Source: Caldalkalibacillus uzonensis (lineage in GTDB: Bacteria > Bacillota > Bacilli > Caldalkalibacillales > Caldalkalibacillaceae). Taken from it: 64,000 nt of DNA. The position numbers and the translations under genes are program-made. Shown here one piece after another: positions 9,532-18,080 of this stretch. The number at the start of each line of letters is the position of its first letter. Within the stretch, counting starts at the first letter, position 1. A model generated the notes under the pieces. It worked only from the letters and a program-made list of their open reading frames with translations, was not told the origin of the DNA and made no database searches. The stretch covers positions 248,001-312,000 of the forward strand of contig NZ_JAUSUQ010000003.1 in the NCBI RefSeq assembly GCF_030814135.1, written 5' to 3'.

Positions 9532-10596
9532 ATGACAAAAGCCGACACATTTAATGACTCGTTCCTGAAAGCCTGCCGCAAGGAACATGTGGAACAGCTG
9601 CCGGTATGGTATATGCGCCAAGCCGGCCGCTATGATCCTGAGTATCGGAAAATTAAAGAAAAGTATTCATTACTGGAGATTTGTGCCCAGCCCGAGCTTG
9701 CTGCAGAAGTGACCCTGATGCCAGTACGCAAGCTGGGAGTAGACGCTGCCATTTTATACTCTGACATTATGAACCCGGTTGCTTCCCTCGGCATTGATTT
9801 TGACATTGTCAAAAATGTGGGACCGGTCATCCATAATCCTGTACGGACCAAAGCGGATATCGAGAGCCTAAAACCCATTCAGGTGGAAGAAGATCTTGGC
9901 CATGTCCTGGCAACGATCCGCATCCTGAAACGTGAGTTAAACGTGCCACTGATCGGTTTTGCCGGGGCACCCTTTACCATTGCCAGCTACATTATTGAAG
10001 GACGGCCGTCAAAAAATTATCGCCGAACCAAACAATTAATGTATAGTGAACCGGAGCTGTGGCGGCAACTGATGGACAAGTTAGCTGACATGGTTAGCAC
10101 CTATTTGCGAGCACAAATCAAAGCGGGGGCAGATGCTGTGCAAGTGTTTGACAGCTGGGTTGGCGCGCTCTCGCCTGCAGATTTCAGCGCTTATGTGCTC
10201 CCTGCCATTAAAGCAATTTTTGAGCGTTTGGCTGATGTATACGCCCCTAAAGTCTATTTCCCCGGCGTTGCTTCTGGGGAGCTTCTCCCCTATTTAAGGG
10301 AGATCAAAGCCGATGTGATCAGTGTAGATTGGCGGGTGGAGATCAGTGAGGCCAGGAAGCGCCTCGGACCATCTTTTGCTGTGCAGGGTAATCTGGATCC
10401 CATGGTGCTAACCGCCCCTTGGCCAGTCATTGAACGTTATGCCAAGATCATCATTGACCAAGGGTGCCGCCAGCCTGGCTACATTTTTAACTTGGGGCAC
10501 GGTTTGTTCCCGGAAGCCTCCCTTGACAAACTGAAACAACTGACGGCCTTTGTCCATCAATATTCCTCATCGCTTATGCAACAACCGGCACAGTAA
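9532..10596 (+). CDS. hemE: Uroporphyrinogen decarboxylase
   Basis: A 354-aa cofactor-free enzyme that decarboxylates uroporphyrinogen III to coproporphyrinogen III. The signature PVWYMRQAGRYDPEYR near residue 23 holds the conserved arginines. YSDIMNP supplies the essential Asp, and GFAGAPFTIASYIIEG and NLGHGLFPEA complete the site. ATG with an AGAGGGA site. First gene of hemE-hemH-hemY, the same order as in B. subtilis, 31 nt before hemH. Confidence 0.97.
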   Translation: MTKADTFNDSFLKACRKEHVEQLPVWYMRQAGRYDPEYRKIKEKYSLLEICAQPELAAEVTLMPVRKLGVDAAILYSDIMNPVASLGIDFDIVKNVGPVIHNPVRTKADIESLKPIQVEEDLGHVLATIRILKRELNVPLIGFAGAPFTIASYIIEGRPSKNYRRTKQLMYSEPELWRQLMDKLADMVSTYLRAQIKAGADAVQVFDSWVGALSPADFSAYVLPAIKAIFERLADVYAPKVYFPGVASGELLPYLREIKADVISVDWRVEISEARKRLGPSFAVQGNLDPMVLTAPWPVIERYAKIIIDQGCRQPGYIFNLGHGLFPEASLDKLKQLTAFVHQYSSSLMQQPAQ

Positions 10597-10627
10597 AGAA
10601 AACAAGACCAGAAAGCGAGGAACGGTT

Positions 10628-11578
10628 ATGCCCTCAAAAACGATCGGCGTGTTAGTGATGTCCTACGGAACCCCGGAAAATATGGAGCAGGTAGAAGAAT
10701 ACTACACCCACATCCGCCGGGGAAATCCCCCATCCGCAGAGCAGTTGCAAGATTTAAAAGACCGCTACGAAGCCATTGGCGGTTTGTTTCCCCTGCGCAA
10801 AAACACCAATGCCCAGGTAGAAGCGTTACAGGATAAACTTGACCAGCTGCAAGGGGCTGCAGGGGTGCAGTTTCGATGTTATCAGGGGCTGAAACATGCC
10901 CACCCCCTCATTGAAGAAGGCGTGCAAGAGATGGCCCGGGATGGAATCAAGGAGGCGGTTGGCATCGTGCTGGCTCCCCACTACTCCATCATGAGTGTAG
11001 GCAGCTATATTAAGCGGGCCCAAGCAACGGCAGAGAAGGCAGGTATCTCTATGCGGTTTGTGCAAGACTACCACCTCCATCCCCAGTTGATTGAGGCCTG
11101 GGCAGAACGGGTACAGGATACCCTCTCCCAGTTTGAGGCCCACATTCAAAACCAGGTGCGGATTATCTTTACCGCCCACAGCTTGCCGGAAAAGATCACA
11201 GAGATGAATGATCCCTACGTTGATCAACTGCTGGCCACCTCCAAGGCGGTTATAGACAAAACGGGACTGGCCAACCACTGGCAGATTGCCTGGCAAAGTG
11301 CGGGACAAACACCCGTGCCCTGGCTGGGACCTGATATCTTGGACGTTTTGCGTAGGCTCCGGCAGGAAGAAAAAGTGGAGCATGTCTTGATCTGTCCCAT
11401 TGGCTTTGTTTCCGATCACCTGGAGATCTTGTATGATATCGACATTGAAGCCCGAAGTGTCGCCCGAGAATTAAGCATCGAGCTCAAACGGCCCCCTTCT
11501 CTCAATACAGACCCCCGTTATATCGCCGTACTGGCCGATAAGGTCCTCGGCGTCTATCAAGGGGACGGCCAGCTATGA
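10628..11578 (+). CDS. hemH: Coproporphyrin III ferrochelatase
   Basis: Inserts Fe(II) into coproporphyrin III (CpfC in the newer naming). The start is the ATG at 10628 with GCGAGGAACGG upstream, giving 316 aa beginning MPSKTIGVLVMSYGTPE. The frame is open further upstream but that would overlap hemE. Seen: LAPHYSIMSVGSYI with the metal-site His, and IIFTAHSLPEKI, the ferrochelatase signature. ICPIGFVSDHLEILYDID carries the conserved Glu. In Firmicutes this enzyme acts before decarboxylation, consistent with hemQ nearby. Its end overlaps hemY by 4 nt (ATGA). Confidence 0.96.
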   Translation: MPSKTIGVLVMSYGTPENMEQVEEYYTHIRRGNPPSAEQLQDLKDRYEAIGGLFPLRKNTNAQVEALQDKLDQLQGAAGVQFRCYQGLKHAHPLIEEGVQEMARDGIKEAVGIVLAPHYSIMSVGSYIKRAQATAEKAGISMRFVQDYHLHPQLIEAWAERVQDTLSQFEAHIQNQVRIIFTAHSLPEKITEMNDPYVDQLLATSKAVIDKTGLANHWQIAWQSAGQTPVPWLGPDILDVLRRLRQEEKVEHVLICPIGFVSDHLEILYDIDIEARSVARELSIELKRPPSLNTDPRYIAVLADKVLGVYQGDGQL

Positions 11579-13020
11579 CCAGTCCGGACGTCCGTCCCCA
11601 AAAAGTGGTTATCATCGGTGGAGGGATCAGCGGACTCAGCGCCGCCTACTACGTGCAAAACATAGCTGAAAAGGCCGGTCTGCCCATAGAGCTCTCCCTC
11701 CTGGAAAAAGACGGGCGACTGGGGGGCAAAATTGACACCTTGCATCGTGATGACTTTATCATCGAACGGGGCCCCGATTCTTTTTTGGCCCGCAAATGGC
11801 CAGTGATTGAATTGTCCCAGGAACTGGGCCTCAACAAATACTGGGTCGCTACCGGCCCCCAAGCCAAACAAACCTTTGTTGTCCATCACAAAAAAATGCA
11901 TCCTTTACCACCCGGGTTAATGCTGGGCATTCCCACACAATGGACGCCTTTTTTAAAGACAGGGTTAATTTCCCCCCTGGGTAAAGCAAGGGCAGCTCTG
12001 GATCTCATCCTGCCTAAGCGTAAGGAGACAGGAGACGAGTCTCTGGGGCACTTTCTCGAGCGCCGGCTGGGAAGGGAAGTGGTCGGCCAAATGGCAGAAC
12101 CGCTCTTGTCCGGTATCTACGCCGGGGACGCTTATGACCTTAGCATACAGGCCACTTTCCCCCAGTTTCAACAACTGGAGCAAAAATACACGAGTCTCAT
12201 CAAAGGCATGATGATCAGCAAACAACGCATGCAACAAACAAGCCGATTGCCAGCAATGGCTCAAAAAAGTATGTTTCTCTCCTTCCAAGGAGGATTAAGC
12301 ACCCTGGTCAAGGCGTTAGCCTCGGGCTTAAAACGGGCCCAGCTCCGCACTCAAACGGCGGTCAAAGGTTTACACAAAAACGAATCAGGCTACCGTCTTC
12401 AGTTAAACGACGGGCAAACCCTGGAGGCCGATGCCCTGATTTTGGCCACTCCTGCCTTTGTCACAGCCCAGCTGTTGGAGGAACCTGAACTGCGCCAGTT
12501 ACTTGCACCCATTCGTTATGTGTCGGTAGCCAATGTGGTCCTGACCTTCAATCAAGAAGATATTAACGTGCCCTTAGAAGGGTCGGGATTCGTTGTACCC
12601 AAAAAAGAAGGGTACACCATGACAGCCTGTACGTGGACCTCCTCCAAATGGCCCCACACAGCACCTGAAGGAAAGGTGCTGATGAGAGTTTATGTGGGCC
12701 GTGCTGGCCAAGAGGATATCGTCAAGCAGGATGACGAGCATATTTTGAGCATCGTGCAACAGGAACTGCGGGAACTGACTGGGCTGAACGCACAGCCTCT
12801 TTTTTACGAAGTGAATCGCTGGTTTCAATCCATGCCTCAGTACCAAGTGGGGCACGTCGAGCGTCTGGAACAATTAACCTACAAATTGAACATGTCCCAT
12901 CCCGGCCTTTTTCTATGCGGGGCTGGTTACCGCGGGGTCGGTATTCCTGATTGTATCGGCCAGGCCAAGCAAGCAGCCCAGAATTTGCTCGCCTATTTGA
13001 CTAAAAAAGCAGAGCCCTGA
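11575..13020 (+). CDS. hemY: Coproporphyrinogen III oxidase HemY (CgoX)
   Basis: A 481-aa FAD enzyme that oxidises coproporphyrinogen III to coproporphyrin III with O2. The N-terminal FAD site IIGGGISGLSAAYYVQ is followed by the second dinucleotide motif LEKDGRLGGKIDT and IERGPDSF. The C-terminal LFLCGAGYRGVGIPDCIG closes the flavin site. It starts inside the last codons of hemH, so translation is coupled. Last gene of the operon, followed by a terminator. Confidence 0.96.
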   Translation: MTSPDVRPQKVVIIGGGISGLSAAYYVQNIAEKAGLPIELSLLEKDGRLGGKIDTLHRDDFIIERGPDSFLARKWPVIELSQELGLNKYWVATGPQAKQTFVVHHKKMHPLPPGLMLGIPTQWTPFLKTGLISPLGKARAALDLILPKRKETGDESLGHFLERRLGREVVGQMAEPLLSGIYAGDAYDLSIQATFPQFQQLEQKYTSLIKGMMISKQRMQQTSRLPAMAQKSMFLSFQGGLSTLVKALASGLKRAQLRTQTAVKGLHKNESGYRLQLNDGQTLEADALILATPAFVTAQLLEEPELRQLLAPIRYVSVANVVLTFNQEDINVPLEGSGFVVPKKEGYTMTACTWTSSKWPHTAPEGKVLMRVYVGRAGQEDIVKQDDEHILSIVQQELRELTGLNAQPLFYEVNRWFQSMPQYQVGHVERLEQLTYKLNMSHPGLFLCGAGYRGVGIPDCIGQAKQAAQNLLAYLTKKAEP

Positions 13021-13049
13021 TATTGATTTGCAGCACACTTCACACACAA

Positions 13050-13097
13050 AACACCTTCCATTCTTGCTTTTTGTCAAGCAGTGGGAAGGTGTTTTTT
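13050..13097. terminator. Terminator after hemEHY, shared with motPS
   Basis: ACACCTTCC pairs with GGAAGGTGT, with extra pairing inside the long loop, followed by TTTTTT on the plus strand. The minus strand also ends in several T, so it can serve the convergent motPS transcript. Confidence 0.8.
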
Positions 13098-13135
13098 ATT
13101 GCTAAAAAAGGCAATAGTTCTGGATATTGAGTGGT

Positions 13136-13942
13136 TTAATCATTCAGCAAAATAACCATCACCACGCGCCGGTTTTGGCTTCTTCCTTCTTCCGAATCAT
13201 TGCTGGCTACAGGGTGATATTCTCCGTAACCCACAGCTTTAAACCGTTGGGGATCAAGCCCGTGCTCTTCAACCAGATGGCGGATCACCTGTGTGGCCCT
13301 GGCTGTTGACAGTTCCCAGTTGGAAGGAAAACGCACATTAGAGATGGGCCTGTTGTCTGTATGACCCTCAACTTCGATCAAATGAGGAATTTCTTGCAAA
13401 AGGGGTGCTAGCTCATCTAGGAAAATAATCGCCTCATCGATCAGGTCGGCTTGTCCAGAGGGAAATAACATCACTTCCGGCAACACCAGCTCAATACCCC
13501 TTGCTGTCCGTTTGACAATCAACTCTTCTTCCAGCTGATGCTCATGAGCAAAACCCTGCACATATTCCAGGATCGCTTTCATTTTTTGTTCCCTTGCCAG
13601 CAGGTCGGCCAACTGTTCCTGCAAGTCTTGATCCAAATCAATGGTTTGTTCTTCCTCTTGCGGGCTCACCTCTTGCGTCGGATGCGCCTCTTCCCCCTGT
13701 TCCGGGCCCGGGATATCCTTATCAAACCCCGGTTCTGCCGGGGGCAGGCTTTCACCCTCCAGCGGGATACGCTTATTAAAAGAATCAAGGACAGAGTGAA
13801 ATTTTTGCATATTAATTTCCGAGTAAGAATAGAGCAAAACAAAGGTAACCAGCACAATCATCATCAAGTCAGCAAAAGTGACCAGCCACCTTTGCCTGGG
13901 CTCTCTGGAAAACGATGATTTTGACGAGGATTTGTGGTTCAT
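13136..13942 (-). CDS. motS: Flagellar stator protein, MotB/MotS type
   Basis: A 268-aa stator subunit. One transmembrane helix (about residues 18-40) carries the ion-binding Asp25 in VTFADLMM. A long acidic linker (65-110) rich in Glu/Gln follows, then an OmpA-like peptidoglycan-binding domain (VEGHTDNRPI, NWELSTARATQVI, GYGEYHPVASND, SQNRRV). At the helix position that is usually Val in proton-type MotB and Leu in sodium-type MotS this protein appears to have Leu36, favouring a Na+ motor. That alignment is by eye. It overlaps motP by 4 nt. No flagellar genes are nearby. Confidence 0.85.
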   Translation of the reverse strand: MNHKSSSKSSFSREPRQRWLVTFADLMMIVLVTFVLLYSYSEINMQKFHSVLDSFNKRIPLEGESLPPAEPGFDKDIPGPEQGEEAHPTQEVSPQEEEQTIDLDQDLQEQLADLLAREQKMKAILEYVQGFAHEHQLEEELIVKRTARGIELVLPEVMLFPSGQADLIDEAIIFLDELAPLLQEIPHLIEVEGHTDNRPISNVRFPSNWELSTARATQVIRHLVEEHGLDPQRFKAVGYGEYHPVASNDSEEGRSQNRRVVMVILLND

Positions 13943-14751
13943 ACAGACACGTCTCTCCCCTCCTCAAGGGGTTTTAATCTGCCATACATCTCAGAGGTAA
14001 GAAACATTTGCAGCTTCTCCCTGAGCACAACCGGCCCCTCATCGTTCCGAATACTGATCAGCGCTTCCACAATAATTTCCTTGATAAAAACCTCTTCTTC
14101 AGTAAGTAACATCAGCTTATTGGCAATAGGATTAAACACCAGATTGGCCAACAGGACCCCGTACAATGTCGTAATCAAAGCCAGTGCTATGGCCGGTCCA
14201 ATTGCTTGAGGATTATCAATTTGTTGCAGCATGAGCACCAAACCGACAATCGTGCCTACCATGCCCCATCCCGGTGACAATTCTGCCGCCTTGCTGATCA
14301 ATTGGTGTCCCCGGGCATGCCGTTTCTGCAGGGTAGAGATATCCATTGTCATAATCTGCCGGATAATGCCAGCGTCATTGCCATCAACAACCAGCCTCAA
14401 CCCTTTGCGCACAAACGGGTCCTTCACCTGCTCAAGTTCCTGTTCCAAGCCGGTAACGACACCTTCCTGGCGAGCTTTGCGGGCAAGTAGTACCCAAAAA
14501 TCGATCAGTTCCTGAAAATCGATATTTTTCTTCCTAAATGTTTGATGGAGAACTGAAAACATGTTCTTCACTTCTTGTCCGCCAAAACCGACAAACAGGG
14601 AAGCGGTTAAACCACCAACAACTGTCACAAATGAAGAAAGACTGACAAAGCCGGAAAGTCCCTCAATCCCTCCAGCTAAATAAATGGCTATAATGATGAT
14701 GCCAAATCCCAAAAAAATACCCAAAGGTGTTAACCAGTCCCGCTGCCGCAC
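13939..14751 (-). CDS. motP: Flagellar stator protein, MotA/MotP type
   Basis: The four-helix partner of MotS; the complex couples ion flow to flagellar rotation. Start GTG at 14751 with GGAGGG 6 nt upstream, giving 270 aa (MRQRDWLTPLGIFLGFG...). An ATG further upstream in the frame has no ribosome site. Seen: TVVGGLTASLFVGFG, then AAELSPGWGMVGTIVGLVLML, the conserved TM3 region with its Pro, and ALITTLYGVLLANLVFNPIANKL (TM4). Length and coupling to the next gene fit MotP/MotS. In B. subtilis this pair lies beside ccpA, so the haem-cluster location is unusual. Confidence 0.87.
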   Translation of the reverse strand: MRQRDWLTPLGIFLGFGIIIIAIYLAGGIEGLSGFVSLSSFVTVVGGLTASLFVGFGGQEVKNMFSVLHQTFRKKNIDFQELIDFWVLLARKARQEGVVTGLEQELEQVKDPFVRKGLRLVVDGNDAGIIRQIMTMDISTLQKRHARGHQLISKAAELSPGWGMVGTIVGLVLMLQQIDNPQAIGPAIALALITTLYGVLLANLVFNPIANKLMLLTEEEVFIKEIIVEALISIRNDEGPVVLREKLQMFLTSEMYGRLKPLEEGRDVSV

Positions 14752-14877
14752 AGCTGACCCTCCATTCTGTTTCTCTATGTACAGTGCTATGCCTATTGAC
14801 ATCTGTGCCTCTCAATCAGACACGCTTATTAATTATTTCGGCTTATCAGACGCATCTTTTTACTATGTTACAATAAA

Positions 14878-14909
14878 CAAGCACCCTGGCCTTTTGCCAG
14901 AGTGCTTGT
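14878..14909 (-). terminator. Terminator of the YusG-like gene
   Basis: On the minus strand AAGCACTCTGGC pairs with GCCAGGGTGCTT around a short A-rich loop, followed by GTTTATTG. It begins at the stop of the 84-aa gene. Confidence 0.7.
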
Positions 14910-14910
14910 G

Positions 14911-15165
14911 CTAACACCAACCCAAATCACAGCCTTCCACATAATGATCTTGTTCAGTTCCCACTTCCTGAATTTGATAAATTTTATAGCCTTCCGTGAT
15001 TAACCCATAACCGTCACGAAAGACAACAGGGGGATTGGCCTGGGCCAGGTTGATTCGCCCTATCTCTTCTTCGTTGAGATACAGGATCAATTGACCTTGG
15101 TTCAGCTTACCTTGCACATGTTCCGTTATATCCACTTTTTTCCTTAGATGTTGTTCGGTCACCAT
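14911..15165 (-). CDS. YusG-like (DUF2553) small protein
   Basis: An 84-aa protein with a KKVDITEHVQGKL start, a central LYLNEEEIGRI strand and a C-terminal YVEGCDLGWC. The Cys/Trp-rich tail and size resemble B. subtilis YusG (DUF2553), function unknown. In B. subtilis yusG lies close to the fad genes (yusJKL), so the family's presence in this window fits. It is transcribed divergently from hemQ. Confidence 0.6.
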   Translation of the reverse strand: MVTEQHLRKKVDITEHVQGKLNQGQLILYLNEEEIGRINLAQANPPVVFRDGYGLITEGYKIYQIQEVGTEQDHYVEGCDLGWC

Positions 15166-15199
15166 ATGTCATCCTTTCATTGCAGCAACGGGGTTTGTT

Positions 15200-15229
15200 T
15201 TGCTGTCCAGCAGATAAGTATGTTATACT
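15200..15229 (+). promoter_or_regulatory. SigA-type promoter for hemQ
   Basis: TTGCTG, an 18-nt spacer and TATACT, ending 53 nt before the hemQ ATG. The -10 is near consensus. It lies in the divergent region between hemQ and the YusG-like gene. Confidence 0.6.
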
Positions 15230-15282
15230 TTTACTCGGACATATTGTTGTATATGTTAGGATGACTTAAAGGAGTGAAGGTT

Positions 15283-16032
15283 ATGAGCGAAGCTGTACAT
15301 ACACTGGAAGGCTGGTTTGTCCATCATGATTTCCGCACGATTGATTGGGCCAGCTGGAAATTGATGTCTCCTGAAGACCGTCAGGCTGCGCTTGATGAGG
15401 TGCTGTCGTTGACTGCTGCTTGGCGGGAGACCGAAGAGCAAAAGCAAGGATCTTCCGGTATGTTTACCATTTTGGGCCACAAAGCAGACCTTCTTTTCCT
15501 CCATTTCCGGCCCACACTGGAAGAACTGATCGAACTTGAAGCCACATTGAACAAAACAAAATTTGCCGATGTCACCCTGCCCAGCTACTCTTATGTCTCA
15601 GTCGTTGAATTGAGCAACTATGTGGCTTCTGACAACGTGGATCCCGAAACGGACGCTTATATCCAAAGACGCTTGAAACCGGTCATCCCGGATAATAAAA
15701 ACATTTGTTTTTATCCGATGAACAAACGGCGGGAAGCCGGCCAAAACTGGTACACCTTGTCCATGGAAGAACGGCGGGAAATGATGAAAAGTCACGGCTT
15801 AATTGGCCGCAAATATGCAGGTCAAGTCACGCAAGTCATCTCCGGTTCCATTGGATTGGATGACTGGGAGTGGGGTGTTACCCTCTACGCCGATGACCCG
15901 GTCACGTTCAAAAAGCTGATTTATGAAATGCGTTTTGATGAAGTGAGCGCCAAATACAGTGAGTTTGGCACCTTCCTGGTTGGAAACAAACTGAGTGAAG
16001 AAGCATTAAGAGCTTACCTTGATGTAAAATAA
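15283..16032 (+). CDS. hemQ: Coproheme decarboxylase HemQ
   Basis: HemQ (ChdC; chlorite-dismutase superfamily) decarboxylates coproheme to haem b with peroxide, the last step of the Gram-positive route whose other late steps are in hemEHY. The ATG at 15283 follows AAAGGAGTGA and gives 249 aa (MSEAVHTLEGWFVHHDFR). Seen: SYVSVVELSNY, then YPMNKRREAGQNWYTL, which contains the tyrosine used in decarboxylation and the proximal region, and HGLIGRKYAGQVTQVISGSIGLDDWEWGV split over the haem pocket. The length fits the family (about 250 aa). Confidence 0.95.
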   Translation: MSEAVHTLEGWFVHHDFRTIDWASWKLMSPEDRQAALDEVLSLTAAWRETEEQKQGSSGMFTILGHKADLLFLHFRPTLEELIELEATLNKTKFADVTLPSYSYVSVVELSNYVASDNVDPETDAYIQRRLKPVIPDNKNICFYPMNKRREAGQNWYTLSMEERREMMKSHGLIGRKYAGQVTQVISGSIGLDDWEWGVTLYADDPVTFKKLIYEMRFDEVSAKYSEFGTFLVGNKLSEEALRAYLDVK

Positions 16033-16046
16033 AGCCTAATGTATTT

Positions 16047-16081
16047 CCCCCTTCTCGTCTATTGACTGAGAAGGGGTTTTT
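16047..16081 (+). terminator. Terminator of hemQ
   Basis: CCCCTTCTC pairs with GAGAAGGGG around an 11-nt loop and is followed by TTTTT. Confidence 0.88.
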
Positions 16082-16153
16082 GCTGATGTAAGGAAATGCC
16101 ATCCCTTTCCAATTTTGTTTAAAATGAAGAAAAACTTTCACCAAAAAAATTTC

Positions 16154-16182
16154 TTGATAAAATTATTTCATTGTTATATAAT
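16154..16182 (+). promoter_or_regulatory. Near-consensus SigA promoter for kamA
   Basis: TTGATA, 17 nt, TATAAT (one mismatch to consensus overall) in an AT-rich block about 87 nt upstream of the kamA start. No riboswitch-like fold was recognised in the leader. Confidence 0.75.
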
Positions 16183-16268
16183 TAAATTTTTAACATGTTT
16201 ACAACACTCTCCCCTTCTGTTACACTTAAATTGTGACACTTGTCAATCTATTTGAAAGGGGAGAGTTT

Positions 16269-17447
16269 ATGGCTTTACCAAAGTACATTACCAACATTGA
16301 TAAGATTACCCAGATTCCTGAGGAAGAGCGTCAAAAGCTGAAGCAAATCACAGATAAGTTTGTGTTCCGCGTCAACGATTATTATTTGAGCCTGATTGAT
16401 TGGAATGATCCGAACGATCCCATTCGTAAACTGGTCATCCCCAATAAAAACGAACTGCAGGAGTATGGGCGTTGGGATGCTTCCGATGAGGCCACCAACT
16501 ATGCAGTTCCGGGGTGCCAGCACAAGTACACCACGACCGCACTCTTAATCTGCTCCGAAGTATGCGGTGCATACTGTCGCTACTGTTTCCGCAAGCGCCT
16601 GTTCCGCAATGACGTCAAAGAAGCCATGTCAGATGTGGAGCCTGGTTTGGAGTACATCGCCCAGCATCCGGAGATTAACAACGTGCTCTTGACCGGCGGC
16701 GACCCGCTGATTCTTGCCACCAAAAAACTGCGTTATATTATCGAACGGCTGCGTGCCATCGATCATGTCAAAATTATCCGCATCGGCTCCAAACTGCCAG
16801 CCTTCAATCCCATGCGTATTTCCGAAGACAAAGAATTGTTAGCACTCTTAAAAGAATACTCAACGCCTGAAAAGCGTATCTATGTTATGGCTCACTTCTG
16901 TCATCCCCGTGAGATTACAGAGCAGGCCTATAAAGCCATTCAAGCCTTACACGAATCCAATGTGATCGTTGTGAACCAAACACCGGTGTTAAGAGGGATC
17001 AATGACAACGCTGATGTGCTGGCTGAACTGCTGGATAAGCTGTCCTGGGCCGGGGTGACACCTTACTACTTCTTTGTCAACCGTCCTGTAGCCGGAAATA
17101 AAGACTTTGTGCTCACCTTAGAGGAAGTGTATAACCTAGTGGAACAAGCTAAGGCCAAAACCTCCGGACTGGGTAAACGTGTCCGCCTGGCCATGAGCCA
17201 TACATCCGGCAAAATTGAAATACTGGCCATCGAAAATGGCAAAGCGTATCTGAAGTACCATCAAAACCGCGACGGAGAGTACGGCAAGTTTATGGTCCTT
17301 GACTGTCCCAAAGATGCCACTTGGTTTGACGAACTGCCCGGCAACGAAAAATATTGGAGAAAGCCGAAAAAGAAGACGGATAAGGTCGTATCGGTTAACG
17401 AACTGCCTGACTTTCCGCAAAAAACAAAAGCATACTCTAAAGCTTAA
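16269..17447 (+). CDS. KamA-family radical SAM aminomutase
   Basis: A 392-aa radical SAM, PLP-dependent amino-group mutase, cytoplasmic. The ATG at 16269 follows GAAAGGGGAGAG. The SAM cluster motif is C99-x3-C103-x2-C106 (VCGAYCRYCF), and SHTSGKIEI contains the probable PLP lysine K315. LLTGGDPL is the radical SAM GGD strand. Lysine 2,3-aminomutases carry an Asp-containing YYIYQCD stretch after GVND. Here GIND is kept but the second stretch reads PYYFFVNRPVAGNKDF, with no Asp at the matching place. It also lacks the C-terminal extension of B. subtilis KamA (471 aa). The substrate may therefore not be lysine; glutamate mutases are a documented alternative in this family. Single-gene unit with its own promoter and terminator. 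Confidence 0.85.
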   Translation: MALPKYITNIDKITQIPEEERQKLKQITDKFVFRVNDYYLSLIDWNDPNDPIRKLVIPNKNELQEYGRWDASDEATNYAVPGCQHKYTTTALLICSEVCGAYCRYCFRKRLFRNDVKEAMSDVEPGLEYIAQHPEINNVLLTGGDPLILATKKLRYIIERLRAIDHVKIIRIGSKLPAFNPMRISEDKELLALLKEYSTPEKRIYVMAHFCHPREITEQAYKAIQALHESNVIVVNQTPVLRGINDNADVLAELLDKLSWAGVTPYYFFVNRPVAGNKDFVLTLEEVYNLVEQAKAKTSGLGKRVRLAMSHTSGKIEILAIENGKAYLKYHQNRDGEYGKFMVLDCPKDATWFDELPGNEKYWRKPKKKTDKVVSVNELPDFPQKTKAYSKA

Positions 17448-17456
17448 AAACCCTTA

Positions 17457-17481
17457 GGGAGCCTTGGCCGGCTCCCTTTTA
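17457..17481 (+). terminator. Terminator of kamA-type gene
   Basis: GGGAGCC pairs with GGCTCCC around TTGGCC, followed by TTTTATTT, ten bases after the stop. Confidence 0.9.
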
Positions 17482-17612
17482 TTTGAATACCATAACGTTG
17501 AAAGAAGGGATTAAGGAAAATATTGGTACTCCTTTCAGCCATATTAAATGATTAAAGTTGCCAATCTCCGGTGATTACTAATTATAAACACGGATGAAAG
17601 GAGTATTTTGTC

Positions 17613-17984
17613 ATGAAACATGTCTGGGCCTTAGTCATTAAGACCATTATGGTGCTTGCCATTCTGTCTATTGTTTTAAACTGGATGAATGATTACCGTT
17701 TTGGTCCAACCTTTGCCCTGGCTTTACTCATTGTGGGGCTGTCTTACCTGATTGGTGATTTAGCCATCCTGCCAATGACCAATAACATTGTAGCCACCTT
17801 AGCTGACATTGGCTTAAATACATTTGCTATGTGGATCATTGGCCCCTTTTTCCTCGGTGCTTTTGTACCTTTTACCACAGCTTTATTAGCCAGTGTCATT
17901 ATTGGTGTTGGGGAATGGTTCTTCCATCAGTACATGGAAACAAGGGTTTTTCCCAACCGGGAGGAAGAACCAGAACGCGCCTAA
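17613..17984 (+). CDS. YndM-like DUF2512 membrane protein
   Basis: A 123-aa hydrophobic protein with four predicted helices, typical of DUF2512 (YndM) with the GDLAILPMTNNIVATLADIG region and a VGEWFFHQYM helix near the end, then an acidic tail. Function unknown. GAAAGGAG lies a little upstream of the ATG. It is convergent with the MscS gene and shares a stem-loop with it. Confidence 0.82.
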   Translation: MKHVWALVIKTIMVLAILSIVLNWMNDYRFGPTFALALLIVGLSYLIGDLAILPMTNNIVATLADIGLNTFAMWIIGPFFLGAFVPFTTALLASVIIGVGEWFFHQYMETRVFPNREEEPERA

Positions 17985-18010
17985 AGTTCATGCTTAATGT
18001 CTTCAGCTTG

Positions 18011-18053
18011 AAACCAGAAGGGATGCCTGTGAGTGGCATCCCTTTGTTGTTGG
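18011..18053. terminator. Bidirectional stem-loop between yndM-like and mscS genes
   Basis: AAGGGATGCC pairs with GGCATCCCTT around TGTGAGT between two convergent genes. Several T follow on each strand. Confidence 0.75.
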
Positions 18054-18080
18054 CTTTTGCTTATAAGATCTAAACCAAGA

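Noticed and set aside
16185..16268. Lysine riboswitch or T-box before the kamA-type gene
   Set aside because: The leader is short and AT-rich, with no conserved T-box or riboswitch core sequences.
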